A stretch of DNA of 64,000 nt. Source: Arsenophonus sp031446165 (GTDB lineage Bacteria > Pseudomonadota > Gammaproteobacteria > Enterobacterales > Enterobacteriaceae). The stretch is from positions 124,001-188,000 of the forward strand of contig CP132905.1 of the NCBI GenBank assembly GCA_031446165.1. The letters run 5' to 3'. The notes beneath the pieces are model-generated. The model was not told the origin of the DNA and did no database searches. It saw nothing but the letters and a program-made list of their open reading frames with translations. Positions 10,746 through 19,912 of this stretch are shown piece by piece. How positions within the stretch are numbered: position 1 is the stretch's first letter; each line of letters begins with the position of its first letter. The position numbers and the translations under genes are program-made.

Positions 10746-11738
10746 GTGAAACAAGTTGTATATGTTTTAAGTCCAGAAAGTAAACAACTTCATGTTTGGT
10801 TGTTAAATGATACAGGTCACTTAACCTTATTGCAAGAATTAATATTACCTAATCCAGGACAAACAATACAAATTAGTCATGATGGAAAATATCTTTATCT
10901 TGGTGTTCGTTATGAGTATTCTATTATAACTTATCTTATTTCAAGTAAAGGTACACTTACCAAAAAAGCCATCATAAATATTCCATCTGCACCAACTTAT
11001 ATGGTGACAGATCATCACAATGAATGGTTGTTTATTGCTTCTTATCACGGAAATCAATTAATGGTATTACCAATTGATGAATCAGGTATTATTCATTCAG
11101 TTGTTCAAATTATTGATAATTTACAACATCCTCATGCTGTTGGTATAAGTTTTAATAAAAAATATTTATTGGTTCCTTGTTTAGGAGAAGATAAAATTAG
11201 AACGTTTATGATTAGCTATAATAAATGTCCTCTTAAAGAAGATAAGTCTGAGTATATTTCTACTAAAAAAGGTGCAGGACCAAGACATTTTGTTTTTCAT
11301 CCTTATAAAAATATTTTTTATTGTGTAAATGAATTAGATGCAACTATCGATGTTTATGATTTTTTAAGGAATTATCGACAAGTCAAACAATATGATATCA
11401 TACCAGTTGGTTTAAAGAATAAACCTTGGGCAGCAGATATACATATTACTCCAAATGGTTACCATCTTTATGCTAGTGAGCGTTCTACAAATATTATTCG
11501 ACATTTTCAAGTAATAAGTGATGGTTTAGAATTATTACCAATAGAATCATATGCAACAGAAATGCAGCCACGTGGTTTTAATATTGATAAAACTGGTAAT
11601 TTTTTACTTGTAGTTGGTCAAAAATCTGCTCATGTTTCTATTTATAGAATAAACCCTATTACTGGTTTTTTAAAGTTTATTGAACGTTATTCAGTAGGAA
11701 AAGGTCCAATGTGGATTGCAGTCCACCAACTTTTATAA
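10746..11738 (+). CDS. pgl: 6-phosphogluconolactonase (beta-propeller type)
   Basis: Hydrolyses 6-phosphogluconolactone in the oxidative pentose phosphate pathway, the step before 6-phosphogluconate dehydrogenase (gnd at 29.5 kb). The 330-residue product aligns throughout with E. coli Pgl/YbhE (331 aa): YVLSPESKQLHVW at the start, GAGPRHFVFHP, YCVNELDATIDV, WAADIHITPNG, QPRGFNIDKTG and GKGPMW at the end, the repeating blades of a lactonase-type propeller. The start is GTG at 10746, supported by GGAAGGGG at 10730-10737; an in-frame TTG at 10728 overlaps that site and is rejected. pgl lies a few genes from bioA in E. coli; here it directly adjoins and converges on bioA. Confidence 0.94.
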   Translation: MKQVVYVLSPESKQLHVWLLNDTGHLTLLQELILPNPGQTIQISHDGKYLYLGVRYEYSIITYLISSKGTLTKKAIINIPSAPTYMVTDHHNEWLFIASYHGNQLMVLPIDESGIIHSVVQIIDNLQHPHAVGISFNKKYLLVPCLGEDKIRTFMISYNKCPLKEDKSEYISTKKGAGPRHFVFHPYKNIFYCVNELDATIDVYDFLRNYRQVKQYDIIPVGLKNKPWAADIHITPNGYHLYASERSTNIIRHFQVISDGLELLPIESYATEMQPRGFNIDKTGNFLLVVGQKSAHVSIYRINPITGFLKFIERYSVGKGPMWIAVHQLL

Positions 11739-11750
11739 ATAAAAATGAAA

Positions 11751-13037
11751 TTATTTAAATAGTTTGCTCTTTAAGATTATTTTTTTGATTGCGTTTGTTA
11801 ATTTAGTTAATTGTTCAGGTTTAATAATATAAGGTGGCATTAAATAAATTAATTTACCGAATGGTCGAATCCATACTCCTTCATTCACAAATTGACGTTG
11901 TAATTCACTTATATTAAAATATTCTTTCATTTCAATAACTCCAATTGCACCTAAAATTCTTATATCAAAAATTTTTGGATGATCTTTAAGCATATAAAGT
12001 TCAGAAAATAATTGATTTTCGATATTTTTTACCCATATTTTCCATGGACTATTTTTTAATAATGTTAAATTTGCATCAGCAATGGCACAAGCTAATGGAT
12101 TACCCATAAAAGTTGGTCCATGCATAAAACAACCTGGTTCTTTATTACTAATTGTTTCTGCGATATGACGAGTGGTTAATGTAGCTGAGAGTGTAAGATA
12201 ACCAGCGGTCATTGCTTTTCCTAAACATAAAATATCAGGTACAATAGAACTATATTCATAAGCAAACAATCTTCCAGTTCGGCCAAATCCTGTTGCTATT
12301 TCATCTATAATTAATAGGATGCGATGGTGATCGCATAATTTTCTTACTGTTTTCAGATAATCAGGATGATAAATACGCATTCCACCTGCTCCTTGTACAA
12401 TTGGTTCAAGGATAACAGCTGCAATTTTATTAGCATATTTTGTGAGTGTTTTTTCTAAATTTTCTGTATCTTCTGCATTCCATTTGTCATAAAAACCGTA
12501 TTTTGGAGCTGGGACAAAAAAGTGAGGGGGAAGATAACCTTCATAAAGGTTATGCATAGAATTTTTTGGATCACAAACTGACATAGCACCAAAAGTATCA
12601 CCGTGATATCCGTTTTCTAAAGCAATAAATTTATGACGTTTTTCTCCTTTTGCATGCCAATATTGTAATGCCATTTTTAATGCAACTTCTATTGCTACAG
12701 AGCCAGAATCAGCAAGAAAAATACATTCTAATTTTTCATCAGTAATATCTATTAATTGTCGGCATAAAGCAACAGCTGATGGATGTGTGATCCCACCAAA
12801 CATAACATGTGACATTTTATTTAATTGTTTTATAGCTGCCTGATTTAGTATTGGGTGATTATAACCGTAAATAGCTGCCCACCAAGAAGACATACCATCA
12901 ATTAATTTCCTTCCATCCGCTAATTTAAGTTCAACACCTGATGCAGTAACAACAGGATAAGAAGGTATTGGATTAATCATAGAAGTATATGGATGCCAAA
13001 TATGCTTGATATCAAAATTAAGATCTTCTAATTTCAT
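11751..13037 (-). CDS. bioA: Adenosylmethionine-8-amino-7-oxononanoate aminotransferase
   Basis: PLP enzyme that converts 7-keto-8-aminopelargonate to 7,8-diaminopelargonate with SAM as amino donor, in biotin synthesis. The 428-residue product matches E. coli BioA (429 aa). HIWHPYTSM and MSSWWAAIYGYNHP are typical of the substrate pocket, LIIDEIATGFGRTG is the class III aminotransferase segment, and LCLGKAMTAGY carries the PLP lysine. It is transcribed away from bioBFCD with only about 120 bases between the starts, the classic divergent bio arrangement. The end faces pgl with a 12-base gap. Confidence 0.96.
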   Translation of the reverse strand: MKLEDLNFDIKHIWHPYTSMINPIPSYPVVTASGVELKLADGRKLIDGMSSWWAAIYGYNHPILNQAAIKQLNKMSHVMFGGITHPSAVALCRQLIDITDEKLECIFLADSGSVAIEVALKMALQYWHAKGEKRHKFIALENGYHGDTFGAMSVCDPKNSMHNLYEGYLPPHFFVPAPKYGFYDKWNAEDTENLEKTLTKYANKIAAVILEPIVQGAGGMRIYHPDYLKTVRKLCDHHRILLIIDEIATGFGRTGRLFAYEYSSIVPDILCLGKAMTAGYLTLSATLTTRHIAETISNKEPGCFMHGPTFMGNPLACAIADANLTLLKNSPWKIWVKNIENQLFSELYMLKDHPKIFDIRILGAIGVIEMKEYFNISELQRQFVNEGVWIRPFGKLIYLMPPYIIKPEQLTKLTNAIKKIILKSKLFK

Positions 13038-13097
13038 AATATTTACTCAACTAATTATATTTTTTTGAAGTAATTTTGTTTATTTTATTTATTTTTG

Positions 13098-13125
13098 TTG
13101 ACATGATAACGCTATTATTTAAACT
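13098..13125 (+). promoter_or_regulatory. Candidate sigma-70 promoter for bioBFCD
   Basis: TTGACA at 13098-13103 is a consensus -35 box, followed after 16 bases by TAAACT (four of six matches to TATAAT) and then, about 40 bases on, the bioB start. The bioA-bioB divergent interval is the site of the BirA-bound operator in E. coli (TTGTAAACC paired with GGTTTACAA). I find no pair of such half-sites here, only a weak six-of-nine match at 13117-13125. The promoter is inferred from spacing only. Confidence 0.45.
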
Positions 13126-13164
13126 GGCAATACTTTTTTATTTCATTAAATAAGGATGGTGAAG

Positions 13165-14199
13165 ATGGAAAAATCATGGACGCTTCGTCAAGCACAAGCA
13201 TTGTTTGATTTACCTTTTTTTGAATTGCTTTTTCAAGCACAGCAGGTTCATCGTTTATATTTTGATCCTCAAAAGATACAAGTCAGCACTTTACTTTCAA
13301 TTAAGACTGGTGCTTGCCCTGAGGATTGTAAATATTGCCCACAGAGTGCGCGTTATAAAACTGGATTAAAGGCTGAGAAACTATTGGAAGTAAAAAAAGT
13401 TATTGAATCAGCAAAACAAGCAAAAAAAGCTGGCTCAACTCGTTTTTGTATGGGGGCTGCATGGAAAAATCCTCGCGAGAGAGACATGCCATATTTGGAG
13501 GCTATGGTAAAAGCAGTAAAAGCGTTAGGTATGGAAACTTGTATGACATTAGGTACATTGAATAATGATCAAGCACGTCGTTTAGCAGATGCTGGACTAG
13601 ATTACTATAATCATAATTTAGATACTTCACCAGAATTTTATGGCCATGTTGTTACAACACGTACTTATCAAGAACGTCTTGATACTTTGGATAAAGTGCG
13701 TCAAGCAGGTATGAAAGTATGTTCTGGTGGTATTGTAGGTTTAGGTGAAAATATTATTGATCGAGCAGCATTATTAGTGCAGTTAGCAAATTTACCAAAA
13801 GCACCAGAAAGTGTACCAATTAATATGTTAATTAAAGTAAAAGGTACACCATTTGAAAGTAATCAAGATATTGATCCATTTGATTTAATCCGTACAATTG
13901 CTATTGCTCGTATTATGATGCCAACGTCTTATGTAAGGTTATCTGCTGGTCGTGAAAAAATGAGTGAACAAACGCAAGCACTGTGTTTTATGGCAGGAGC
14001 TAATTCTATTTTTTATGGTTGTAAATTATTAACAGCTGGCAATCCAACGGAGGATAAAGATCAGCAATTATTTAAAAAGTTAAATATTAATACTGAAAAA
14101 AGAAGTATTGATGTAAATTATCCAGAAGAGGTGAAGAAGTCAGAAGATTCTTTAAGGAAAGTTGTTGATACAGAAAAATTTTATAATGCGGCAATATGA
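13165..14199 (+). CDS. bioB: Biotin synthase
   Basis: Radical SAM enzyme that inserts sulfur into dethiobiotin, the last step of biotin synthesis. The core has the CxxxCxxC cluster motif in GACPEDCKYCPQSARY, the cysteine and arginine regions for the second [2Fe-2S] cluster (STRFCMGAAW, KVCSGGIVGLGE, YVRLSAGRE) and FMAGANSIFYG. An in-frame ATG at 13156 is abutted by AAGG with no room for initiation; the ATG at 13165 lies eight bases after AAGGA and is preferred, giving 344 residues against 346 in E. coli. The stop overlaps the start of bioF. The sequence is strongly conserved relative to most genes here. Confidence 0.96.
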   Translation: MEKSWTLRQAQALFDLPFFELLFQAQQVHRLYFDPQKIQVSTLLSIKTGACPEDCKYCPQSARYKTGLKAEKLLEVKKVIESAKQAKKAGSTRFCMGAAWKNPRERDMPYLEAMVKAVKALGMETCMTLGTLNNDQARRLADAGLDYYNHNLDTSPEFYGHVVTTRTYQERLDTLDKVRQAGMKVCSGGIVGLGENIIDRAALLVQLANLPKAPESVPINMLIKVKGTPFESNQDIDPFDLIRTIAIARIMMPTSYVRLSAGREKMSEQTQALCFMAGANSIFYGCKLLTAGNPTEDKDQQLFKKLNINTEKRSIDVNYPEEVKKSEDSLRKVVDTEKFYNAAI

Positions 14200-15365
14200 T
14201 GAATTGGGAATGTTTTTTAAGTACTCATCTTAATGTGCGTAGAAAAGAAGCATTATGGCGACAACGTAATATCATTGAAAAAAATAATGGACGTACTGTA
14301 ATATTCAATCAGCGAAAATATATTAATTTTTCAAGTAATGATTATTTAGGATTAAGTCATAATAATGCAATTATTAATGCTTGGAAAATCGGATTGAATA
14401 AATATGGAGTAGGTAGTGGTAGTTCTGGTCATATTATAGGTTATACTAATGCGCATGCAGCATTAGAAAAACAATTAGCTAATTGGTTAGGATACCCTAA
14501 AGCTTTGTTATTTATTTCTGGTTATGCATTAAACCAGACTGTTATTATTACTTTGATGCATAAATCTGATTATATTTTTGCTGATAGGTTAACTCATGCG
14601 TCCTTATTGGATGCAGCAATTTTGTCTCCAGCAACATTAAAACGATTTGCACATAATCAAATCAATAATTTAGAAAAATTTTTAAAAACTACTCATCAAG
14701 GAAAAACATTAGTTGTAACTGAAGGAGTATTTAGTATGGACGGTGATACTAGTCCTTTATTACAATTACAAATTGTAACACAAAAAAGAAAAGCATGGTT
14801 ATTAGTAGATGATGCACATGGTATTGGTGTAATAGGTTCTGAAGGTAAAGGTAGTTCCGAGTTTCATAAAATAAAACCTCAACTCCTAGTAATAACTTTT
14901 AGTAAAGCATTTGGTTTAAGTGGAGCGGCTTTACTGTGTGATGAAAATGTTGCAGAATATTTTTTGCAATATGGACGGCATCTAATGTATACTACTTCTA
15001 TGCCACCCGCACAAGCTGTAGCATTATCTGAAGCAATTATTCAAGTTCGTCAAGCAGATCAATTAAGAGAAAATTTACAACGTAATATTTTTTATTTTCG
15101 TGATTTAGCTGCTAAATATAATTTTACATTATTAAAGTCTAATACAGCAATTCAACCATTAATTGTTGGAAATAATCAACGTTGTTTAGAATTATCTGTA
15201 TTTTTACGTCATAAAGGATTTTGGGTGCATGCTATTCGTCCGCCAACTGTACCTAATGGTACGGCAAGATTAAGGATCACTATAACGGCTAATCATCATT
15301 TAGACGATATTGCAAAGTTAGTGGAAACTTTACATGAATTCTTTAAAAATAATCAAGATGAATAA
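14196..15365 (+). CDS. bioF: 8-amino-7-oxononanoate synthase
   Basis: PLP-dependent condensation of pimeloyl-ACP (or CoA) with L-alanine, first step of the common biotin ring pathway. The product of about 389 residues follows E. coli BioF closely: NFSSNDYLGLSH, GSGSSGHIIGY, LFISGYALNQ, VTEGVFSMDGD, VDDAHGIGVIG, the PLP-lysine segment TFSKAFGLSGAA, and IRPPTVPNGTARLRIT. The start overlaps the bioB stop as ATGA at 14196; the next codon, at 14199, is also ATG and matches the E. coli N-terminus better, so either is possible. Overlap on both sides indicates translational coupling in a bioBFCD operon. Confidence 0.95.
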   Translation: MMNWECFLSTHLNVRRKEALWRQRNIIEKNNGRTVIFNQRKYINFSSNDYLGLSHNNAIINAWKIGLNKYGVGSGSSGHIIGYTNAHAALEKQLANWLGYPKALLFISGYALNQTVIITLMHKSDYIFADRLTHASLLDAAILSPATLKRFAHNQINNLEKFLKTTHQGKTLVVTEGVFSMDGDTSPLLQLQIVTQKRKAWLLVDDAHGIGVIGSEGKGSSEFHKIKPQLLVITFSKAFGLSGAALLCDENVAEYFLQYGRHLMYTTSMPPAQAVALSEAIIQVRQADQLRENLQRNIFYFRDLAAKYNFTLLKSNTAIQPLIVGNNQRCLELSVFLRHKGFWVHAIRPPTVPNGTARLRITITANHHLDDIAKLVETLHEFFKNNQDE

Positions 15366-16107
15366 AAAAGCTATTGCTCGCGCTTTTGGTCGTGCAGCTA
15401 AAAATTATGATAATATCGCAATTTTTCAACAACAAAGTGGTCAACATCTCTTTGATTGTGTGTCTGAAAGGTCTGGTGATATTGTTTTAGATGCTGGGTG
15501 TGGTACTGGTTATTTTAGTGATCAATGGCAGTTAGCAGGGAAATATGTTATTGCTTTGGATATTTCAGAATCTATGTTATCTATTGCACAACAAAAACAA
15601 ACTGCTATAACTTATATACAAGGAGATATGGAATATTTACCATTAAAAGACAAAAGTGTTGATTTATGTTTTAGCCATCTTGCTATTCAATGGTGCAGTA
15701 ATTTATACACTCCATTAAGTGAATTATATCGTATTACAAAAAGAGGCGGAATAGTTGCATTTTCTACTTTAGTAGATGGTTCTTTAAAAGAATTAAAACA
15801 ATCTTGGAAAAAAGTTGATAATAATTCTCATATTAATTCTTTTATGACTTTTAACCAAATTAAAATGACTTGTAAGTATTGGCCGCATAGTTTAGAACAA
15901 CAATCGTGGCAGTTAACATATCCTTCATTTGGATGTTTGCTAAAATCTTTAAAAGGTATTGGTGCTACTTATTTGGTAAAGAGACGACAAGATCATGGCT
16001 TAATGACAAAAAAAAGATTAACTGAACTTGTTAATCATTATCCGAATAATGGTCATCAATTCCCATTAACTTATCAGGTTGTTTTTGGAATATTGTATTG
16101 TGAGTAA
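15358..16107 (+). CDS. bioC: Malonyl-ACP O-methyltransferase
   Basis: SAM-dependent methyltransferase that masks malonyl-ACP so that fatty acid synthesis can build the pimeloyl chain of biotin. The 249-residue product has an AFGRAAKNYD N-terminus, the SAM-binding motif VLDAGCGTGYFS, ALDISESML, GDMEYLPL, HLAIQWC and LKGIGAT as in E. coli BioC (251 aa). A longer frame opens at 15334 inside bioF without a binding site, so I take the ATG at 15358, which overlaps the bioF stop. Retaining bioC means the symbiont makes pimelate itself. The partner esterase bioH is not in this window. Confidence 0.94.
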   Translation: MNKKAIARAFGRAAKNYDNIAIFQQQSGQHLFDCVSERSGDIVLDAGCGTGYFSDQWQLAGKYVIALDISESMLSIAQQKQTAITYIQGDMEYLPLKDKSVDLCFSHLAIQWCSNLYTPLSELYRITKRGGIVAFSTLVDGSLKELKQSWKKVDNNSHINSFMTFNQIKMTCKYWPHSLEQQSWQLTYPSFGCLLKSLKGIGATYLVKRRQDHGLMTKKRLTELVNHYPNNGHQFPLTYQVVFGILYCE

Positions 16108-16792
16108 ATATTTTTTCTTGACTGGAACTGATACAGATATTGGAAAAACTGTTGTTGGTTGTGCGTTATTGCAAGCTGCATCATATAGGGGTTATAAAAC
16201 AGCAGGTTATAAACCTATAGCTGCAGGTAGTAAAGAATCAGTTTTTGGTTTAAGAAATTTAGATGCTGAGCTTTTAAGAAAAAATAGCACTGTAAATCTT
16301 AGTTATGATGATGTTAATCCTATTGTTTTTTTAGATGCTACATCACCAAATATAGCTGCTCAGAAAGCAGGAAGAGTTATAGATTTTAAAAGAATGACTC
16401 AAGGATTAGAAAAATTAAAAGATTGTGCTGATTGGATTATTGTTGAAGGAGCTGGGGGGTGGTATACACCATTTTCAATTGAAAAAACTTTTGCTGATTG
16501 GGTGATAGAACAAAAATTACCAGTTATATTAACTGTAGGGATAAAATTAGGATGTATTAATCATGCCCTATTAACTTCGCAAGCTATTGAAAATAGCGGT
16601 TTATTTTTAGTTGGATGGATTGCTAATAAAATCGTTCCTTCAAAAAAGGATGAAGCAGATTATTTATTAACATTACAAAATAAATTATCTGTACCATGTT
16701 TAGGGGTGATCCCATATTTTCCTCATTGGGAATCTAATTTTATCGGTAAATTTATAAATTTTTCTGAAATATTAGATCGAGTTAGTTTTTAG
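16100..16792 (+). CDS. bioD: Dethiobiotin synthetase
   Basis: ATP-dependent carboxylation and ring closure of diaminopelargonate to dethiobiotin. The P-loop TGTDTDIGKTVV lies at the N-terminus, followed by AGYKPIAAGS, VEGAGGWYTP and VKLGCINHALL-like text (IKLGCINHALL), all BioD signatures. The start is GTG at 16100, with GGAA at 16087-16090 upstream and an eight-base overlap with the bioC end; a longer ATG frame at 16079 lies inside bioC. The length is 230 residues against 225 in E. coli. It is the last gene of bioBFCD; uvrB and moa, which follow in E. coli, are gone. Confidence 0.95.
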   Translation: MSKYFFLTGTDTDIGKTVVGCALLQAASYRGYKTAGYKPIAAGSKESVFGLRNLDAELLRKNSTVNLSYDDVNPIVFLDATSPNIAAQKAGRVIDFKRMTQGLEKLKDCADWIIVEGAGGWYTPFSIEKTFADWVIEQKLPVILTVGIKLGCINHALLTSQAIENSGLFLVGWIANKIVPSKKDEADYLLTLQNKLSVPCLGVIPYFPHWESNFIGKFINFSEILDRVSF

Positions 16793-17481
16793 ATTGGTCT
16801 TAAAAATTATTGTTTTCAAGTAAAATTCTTATATTTAATGATCACATAAAATATTTTATATTTTATCATGACAATGAAATCTTTTTTATAAATCATGAGT
16901 TTGATTGCTTAAATTTCGTGTATTCAAATTTTTTGTAAATATTTTTTTAAGTCGTATATGATTTAATATTGTAAATCATAAATTTACAAATAATAATTAT
17001 AGTTATATATAAAAATTTTTCATTATTTATTTTAGAAAAATAAATAAAATTTATTTAGGTGATTAAAATTTTAGATGTTTTGTGGAAAAGGATCTTTTTT
17101 AATAAAAACATTTTTTAAGAAAATTATTTAAATATAAACATTCTATCACAATTTTAATGATATTAAATGGTTATTTTTCTAAACATTTTTTTAAAAATGT
17201 TATGATTTTTTAATATTTTTTAGTATTTAAAAATAAACAAATAATAAAACATTTTTTGATAAATATTTTTATTCAATAATTTTTATTATATTTAATTAAA
17301 GCATGTATACTTGCAAAGTAATGTTTATGGTCTTTTTTGACGATATGTTTATAAAATTTCAATTACTTGATATTAATTAATGACTTTTTAAAAAAAATAT
17401 GATATTCTTTTTTTAAGTTTACTGAGTTATTTATTCTTTTAAATAGCTTTATCTTTAACTACAGTGATAAGGATAATCATT
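16793..17481. other. AT-rich spacer between bioD and ybhL
   Basis: About 690 bases where uvrB, ybhK and moaABCDE sit in E. coli; no remnant is recognisable. A nine-base hairpin of pure A/T with AACATTTTT arms lies at 17182-17201, too far from bioD and too weak to call a terminator. Promoter elements for ybhL are not distinguishable. Confidence 0.5.
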
Positions 17482-18192
17482 ATGGATTTATTTGATCATA
17501 GAAATGATTCAATCATCCAGCGTGCTGGAGCAGGAATTCAAACTTATATGTCTCAAGTATATGGTTGGATGACAGTAGGTTTATTGTTAACAACTTTTGT
17601 TTCTTGGTATGCTATTAATAATGGTAATATTATTACGTATTTAGCAATGCATAGTTGGATGTTGATAGGACTTATTATTACTGAAATTGGATTAGTAATA
17701 GGCTTGTCTTTTTTATTGCCTAGATTAAGTGCAAGTGCAGCAACGGCAATGTTTATGTTGTATTCGATGTTAACAGGAATAACGACTTCTTTAGTTTTAA
17801 TTTCTTATACAGGTGCTTCTATTGTTAGTACTTTTTTTATAACAGCAGCTATGTTTGGTTCTCTTAGTTTGTATGGATATAGTACAAAACGTAATTTAAG
17901 TAGTATGAGCATTTTTTTGTTTATGGCGATCATAGGTATAATTGTTGCTTCATTAGTAAATATTTGGCTAAGAAGTGCTGGTTTAATGTTAATAATCAGT
18001 TATTTTGCCGTATTAATATTTTCTGCTTTAACTGCTTATGATACTCAAAAACTAAAAAATATGGGTAGTCAAATTGATTCCTCAGATCAGGATAATATGC
18101 GCAAATACGCCATCGTTGGTGCATTGACACTCTATTTAGATTTTATTAATTTGTTTTTAATGTTATTACGCATTGTTGCCGATAGGCGTTAA
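17482..18192 (+). CDS. ybhL: Bax inhibitor-1 family inner membrane protein YbhL
   Basis: A 236-residue hydrophobic protein with about seven membrane segments, closely matching E. coli YbhL: YMSQVYGWMTVGLLLT, SLYGYSTKRNLS, LTAYDTQKLKNMGSQID and ALTLYLDFINLFLMLLRI. The family (UPF0005/TMBIM) includes putative calcium-leak or stress-related membrane proteins; the exact role of YbhL is not established. A frame opens at 17464, but the ATG at 17482 has AAGGA eight bases upstream and gives the family length. It lies downstream of the bio genes as in E. coli and ends in a strong terminator. Confidence 0.93.
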   Translation: MDLFDHRNDSIIQRAGAGIQTYMSQVYGWMTVGLLLTTFVSWYAINNGNIITYLAMHSWMLIGLIITEIGLVIGLSFLLPRLSASAATAMFMLYSMLTGITTSLVLISYTGASIVSTFFITAAMFGSLSLYGYSTKRNLSSMSIFLFMAIIGIIVASLVNIWLRSAGLMLIISYFAVLIFSALTAYDTQKLKNMGSQIDSSDQDNMRKYAIVGALTLYLDFINLFLMLLRIVADRR

Positions 18193-18221
18193 TTTTTAAA
18201 TACAAAAAGTTTACTTCTTTT

Positions 18222-18268
18222 AAAATAACCCAGCAGCATTACTGGGTTATTTTATTTTTTCTTTTTTT
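18222..18268 (+). terminator. Rho-independent terminator after ybhL
   Basis: A perfect 12-bp stem (arms 18222-18233 and 18242-18253, with the GC core CCCAG/CTGGG) and an eight-base loop, followed by a T-rich tract. It starts 30 bases after the ybhL stop. It is the only GC-stem intrinsic terminator that stands out in the window. Confidence 0.88.
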
Positions 18269-18626
18269 ATAGCAAGTAATAGGGTAGGGATACATTAATT
18301 AGGAATATTAAAAAAAATTATAACATGAAGATATGAATAATTTTTTTTTATTTTATTAATGCTAGTATATATTGAGATTATTTATCTATATTATATTGAT
18401 TTATATTTTATATTTAATAACTGTATTCAATAATTCATGATAATTATAAAAATATATTTTAGTAAAGTTTCATACGTTTGTATTATTTATTGAATTTATT
18501 TTAATATTTAGTATATTAAATAATATTTTTAATTCCAAATTTGCTTTGGATTAAAATTTTATCAATTAAATGTTATTTTTTAAATGATACTACTATAATA
18601 GTCATTAATTCATAAAATGAAGTATT
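18269..18626. other. AT-rich spacer before sseA
   Basis: About 360 bases of A/T-rich DNA with no supported feature. It must contain the sseA promoter because of the terminator upstream, but no clear -35/-10 pair is seen. Confidence 0.45.
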
Positions 18627-19460
18627 ATGTATAAAAGATTTTTTGTTACCCCAAAATGGCTTTATGATCATATAACAGATAAAAACGTTGTTATTCTTGA
18701 TGTTTCTACGAAAAAGCCATTAGAAAAAATAAATTATCAACATTTATTTTATAAAAAACATATTCCAAGTGCACAATTTTTTAATTTAGATATATTTGAT
18801 AAATATACCCATTTACCGCATATGTTGCCAGATAAAGTAACTTTTAGTAATATGGTTGAAGAATTGGGTATTAGCAATACTCATCAAGTTATTATTTATG
18901 ATCAAGGTGATTTATTTTCTGCTCCTAGAGCATGGTGGAACTTTAAAATATTTGGATGCAATCATGTTAAAATTCTATCTGGTGGATTAAGTGGGTGGGA
19001 AAAAGCTGGTTATTTTATAAAATCTGGGATTTCTATTTTAAGAAAAAAACAACGTTTTATTGTTAGATATGTTAGTGATTATGTATTATCAAAAGAAGAA
19101 GTTTTATCTCTTTTATGGAAACCAAATATTCAATTTATTGATGCTCGTGCAACTGCACGTTTTGATGCAAAAAAGCCAGAACCACGCCCAGGATTAAGAA
19201 TGGGACATATTCCTGGTAGTAAAAATGTACCCTGGTTTTGGTTAGTTAATAAAGGTTGTTATAAAAAAACAAAAAAGTTAAATGCTATTTTTTATAAACA
19301 AGGTGTTGATATTAGAATGGCTACTATAACTAGTTGCGGATCAGGCATGACAGCTGCAGTGGTATTACTTGCACTAGTAATTTTAGGGAATAATCAAGTA
19401 AAACTTTATGATGGATCTTGGGCTGAATGGGGAAAAAATAATAATTTACCTATTGAGTAA
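18627..19460 (+). CDS. sseA: 3-mercaptopyruvate sulfurtransferase
   Basis: Transfers sulfur from 3-mercaptopyruvate to thiol acceptors or cyanide; cytoplasmic. Two rhodanese domains are visible: an inactive N-terminal one (HIPSAQFFNLDIF...LPHMLP...YDQGDLFSAPRAWW...GGLSGW) and a catalytic C-terminal one (FIDARATARFDAKKPEPRPGLRMGHIPG). The active-site loop SCGSGMTA has the catalytic cysteine at about residue 237, of the CGSG-[VM]-TA type that distinguishes mercaptopyruvate sulfurtransferases from thiosulfate rhodaneses. The length is 277 residues against 281 in E. coli. It stands alone; how it serves a reduced symbiont (tRNA thiolation, cysteine catabolism) is not evident. Confidence 0.92.
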   Translation: MYKRFFVTPKWLYDHITDKNVVILDVSTKKPLEKINYQHLFYKKHIPSAQFFNLDIFDKYTHLPHMLPDKVTFSNMVEELGISNTHQVIIYDQGDLFSAPRAWWNFKIFGCNHVKILSGGLSGWEKAGYFIKSGISILRKKQRFIVRYVSDYVLSKEEVLSLLWKPNIQFIDARATARFDAKKPEPRPGLRMGHIPGSKNVPWFWLVNKGCYKKTKKLNAIFYKQGVDIRMATITSCGSGMTAAVVLLALVILGNNQVKLYDGSWAEWGKNNNLPIE

Positions 19461-19912
19461 AAATCAAAAATTTTTATTTTGTATTTTTGATATATTTTTA
19501 ATTAATTATTATTAATATTTTAAGATTAAATTATTAAAATTTAATAAATACTTTAATAAATGCTTTGTTAAAGTTAAAAATATTTGCATGAAAATCTATA
19601 TTTTATTAATTATATATATAACATATGTTCTTTTTGATTTTTTAAAAAGCGTTATTATATAGTTATTGATGATCTTAAGAATTTTATATTTTATTATTTT
19701 TTTAGTTTTTTTTGTAATGAAAATATTTTTTAATATAAAAATATTTTCTTTTTTAATTAAAGATGTATTAGATATTCTCGAAAAAATATATTTTTTTATA
19801 ACAAAAATATATTAAAATATAGTAAAATAAAATAAAAAACACTAAAATAGTATTTATCAGTTATAATTATTCATTATATTTTAAATTTTTTACTATAAAC
19901 TTATGATAGTTT
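19461..19912. other. AT-rich convergent spacer between sseA and rhtA
   Basis: About 450 bases. An AT-only inverted pair (ATCAAAAA near 19463 with TTTTTGAT near 19485) just after sseA could act as a weak bidirectional terminator. Nothing else is seen. Confidence 0.4.

Noticed and set aside
13117..13125. ATTTAAACT as a BirA half-site
   Set aside because: Only six of nine bases match TTGTAAACC and no GGTTTACAA partner lies at the required distance.
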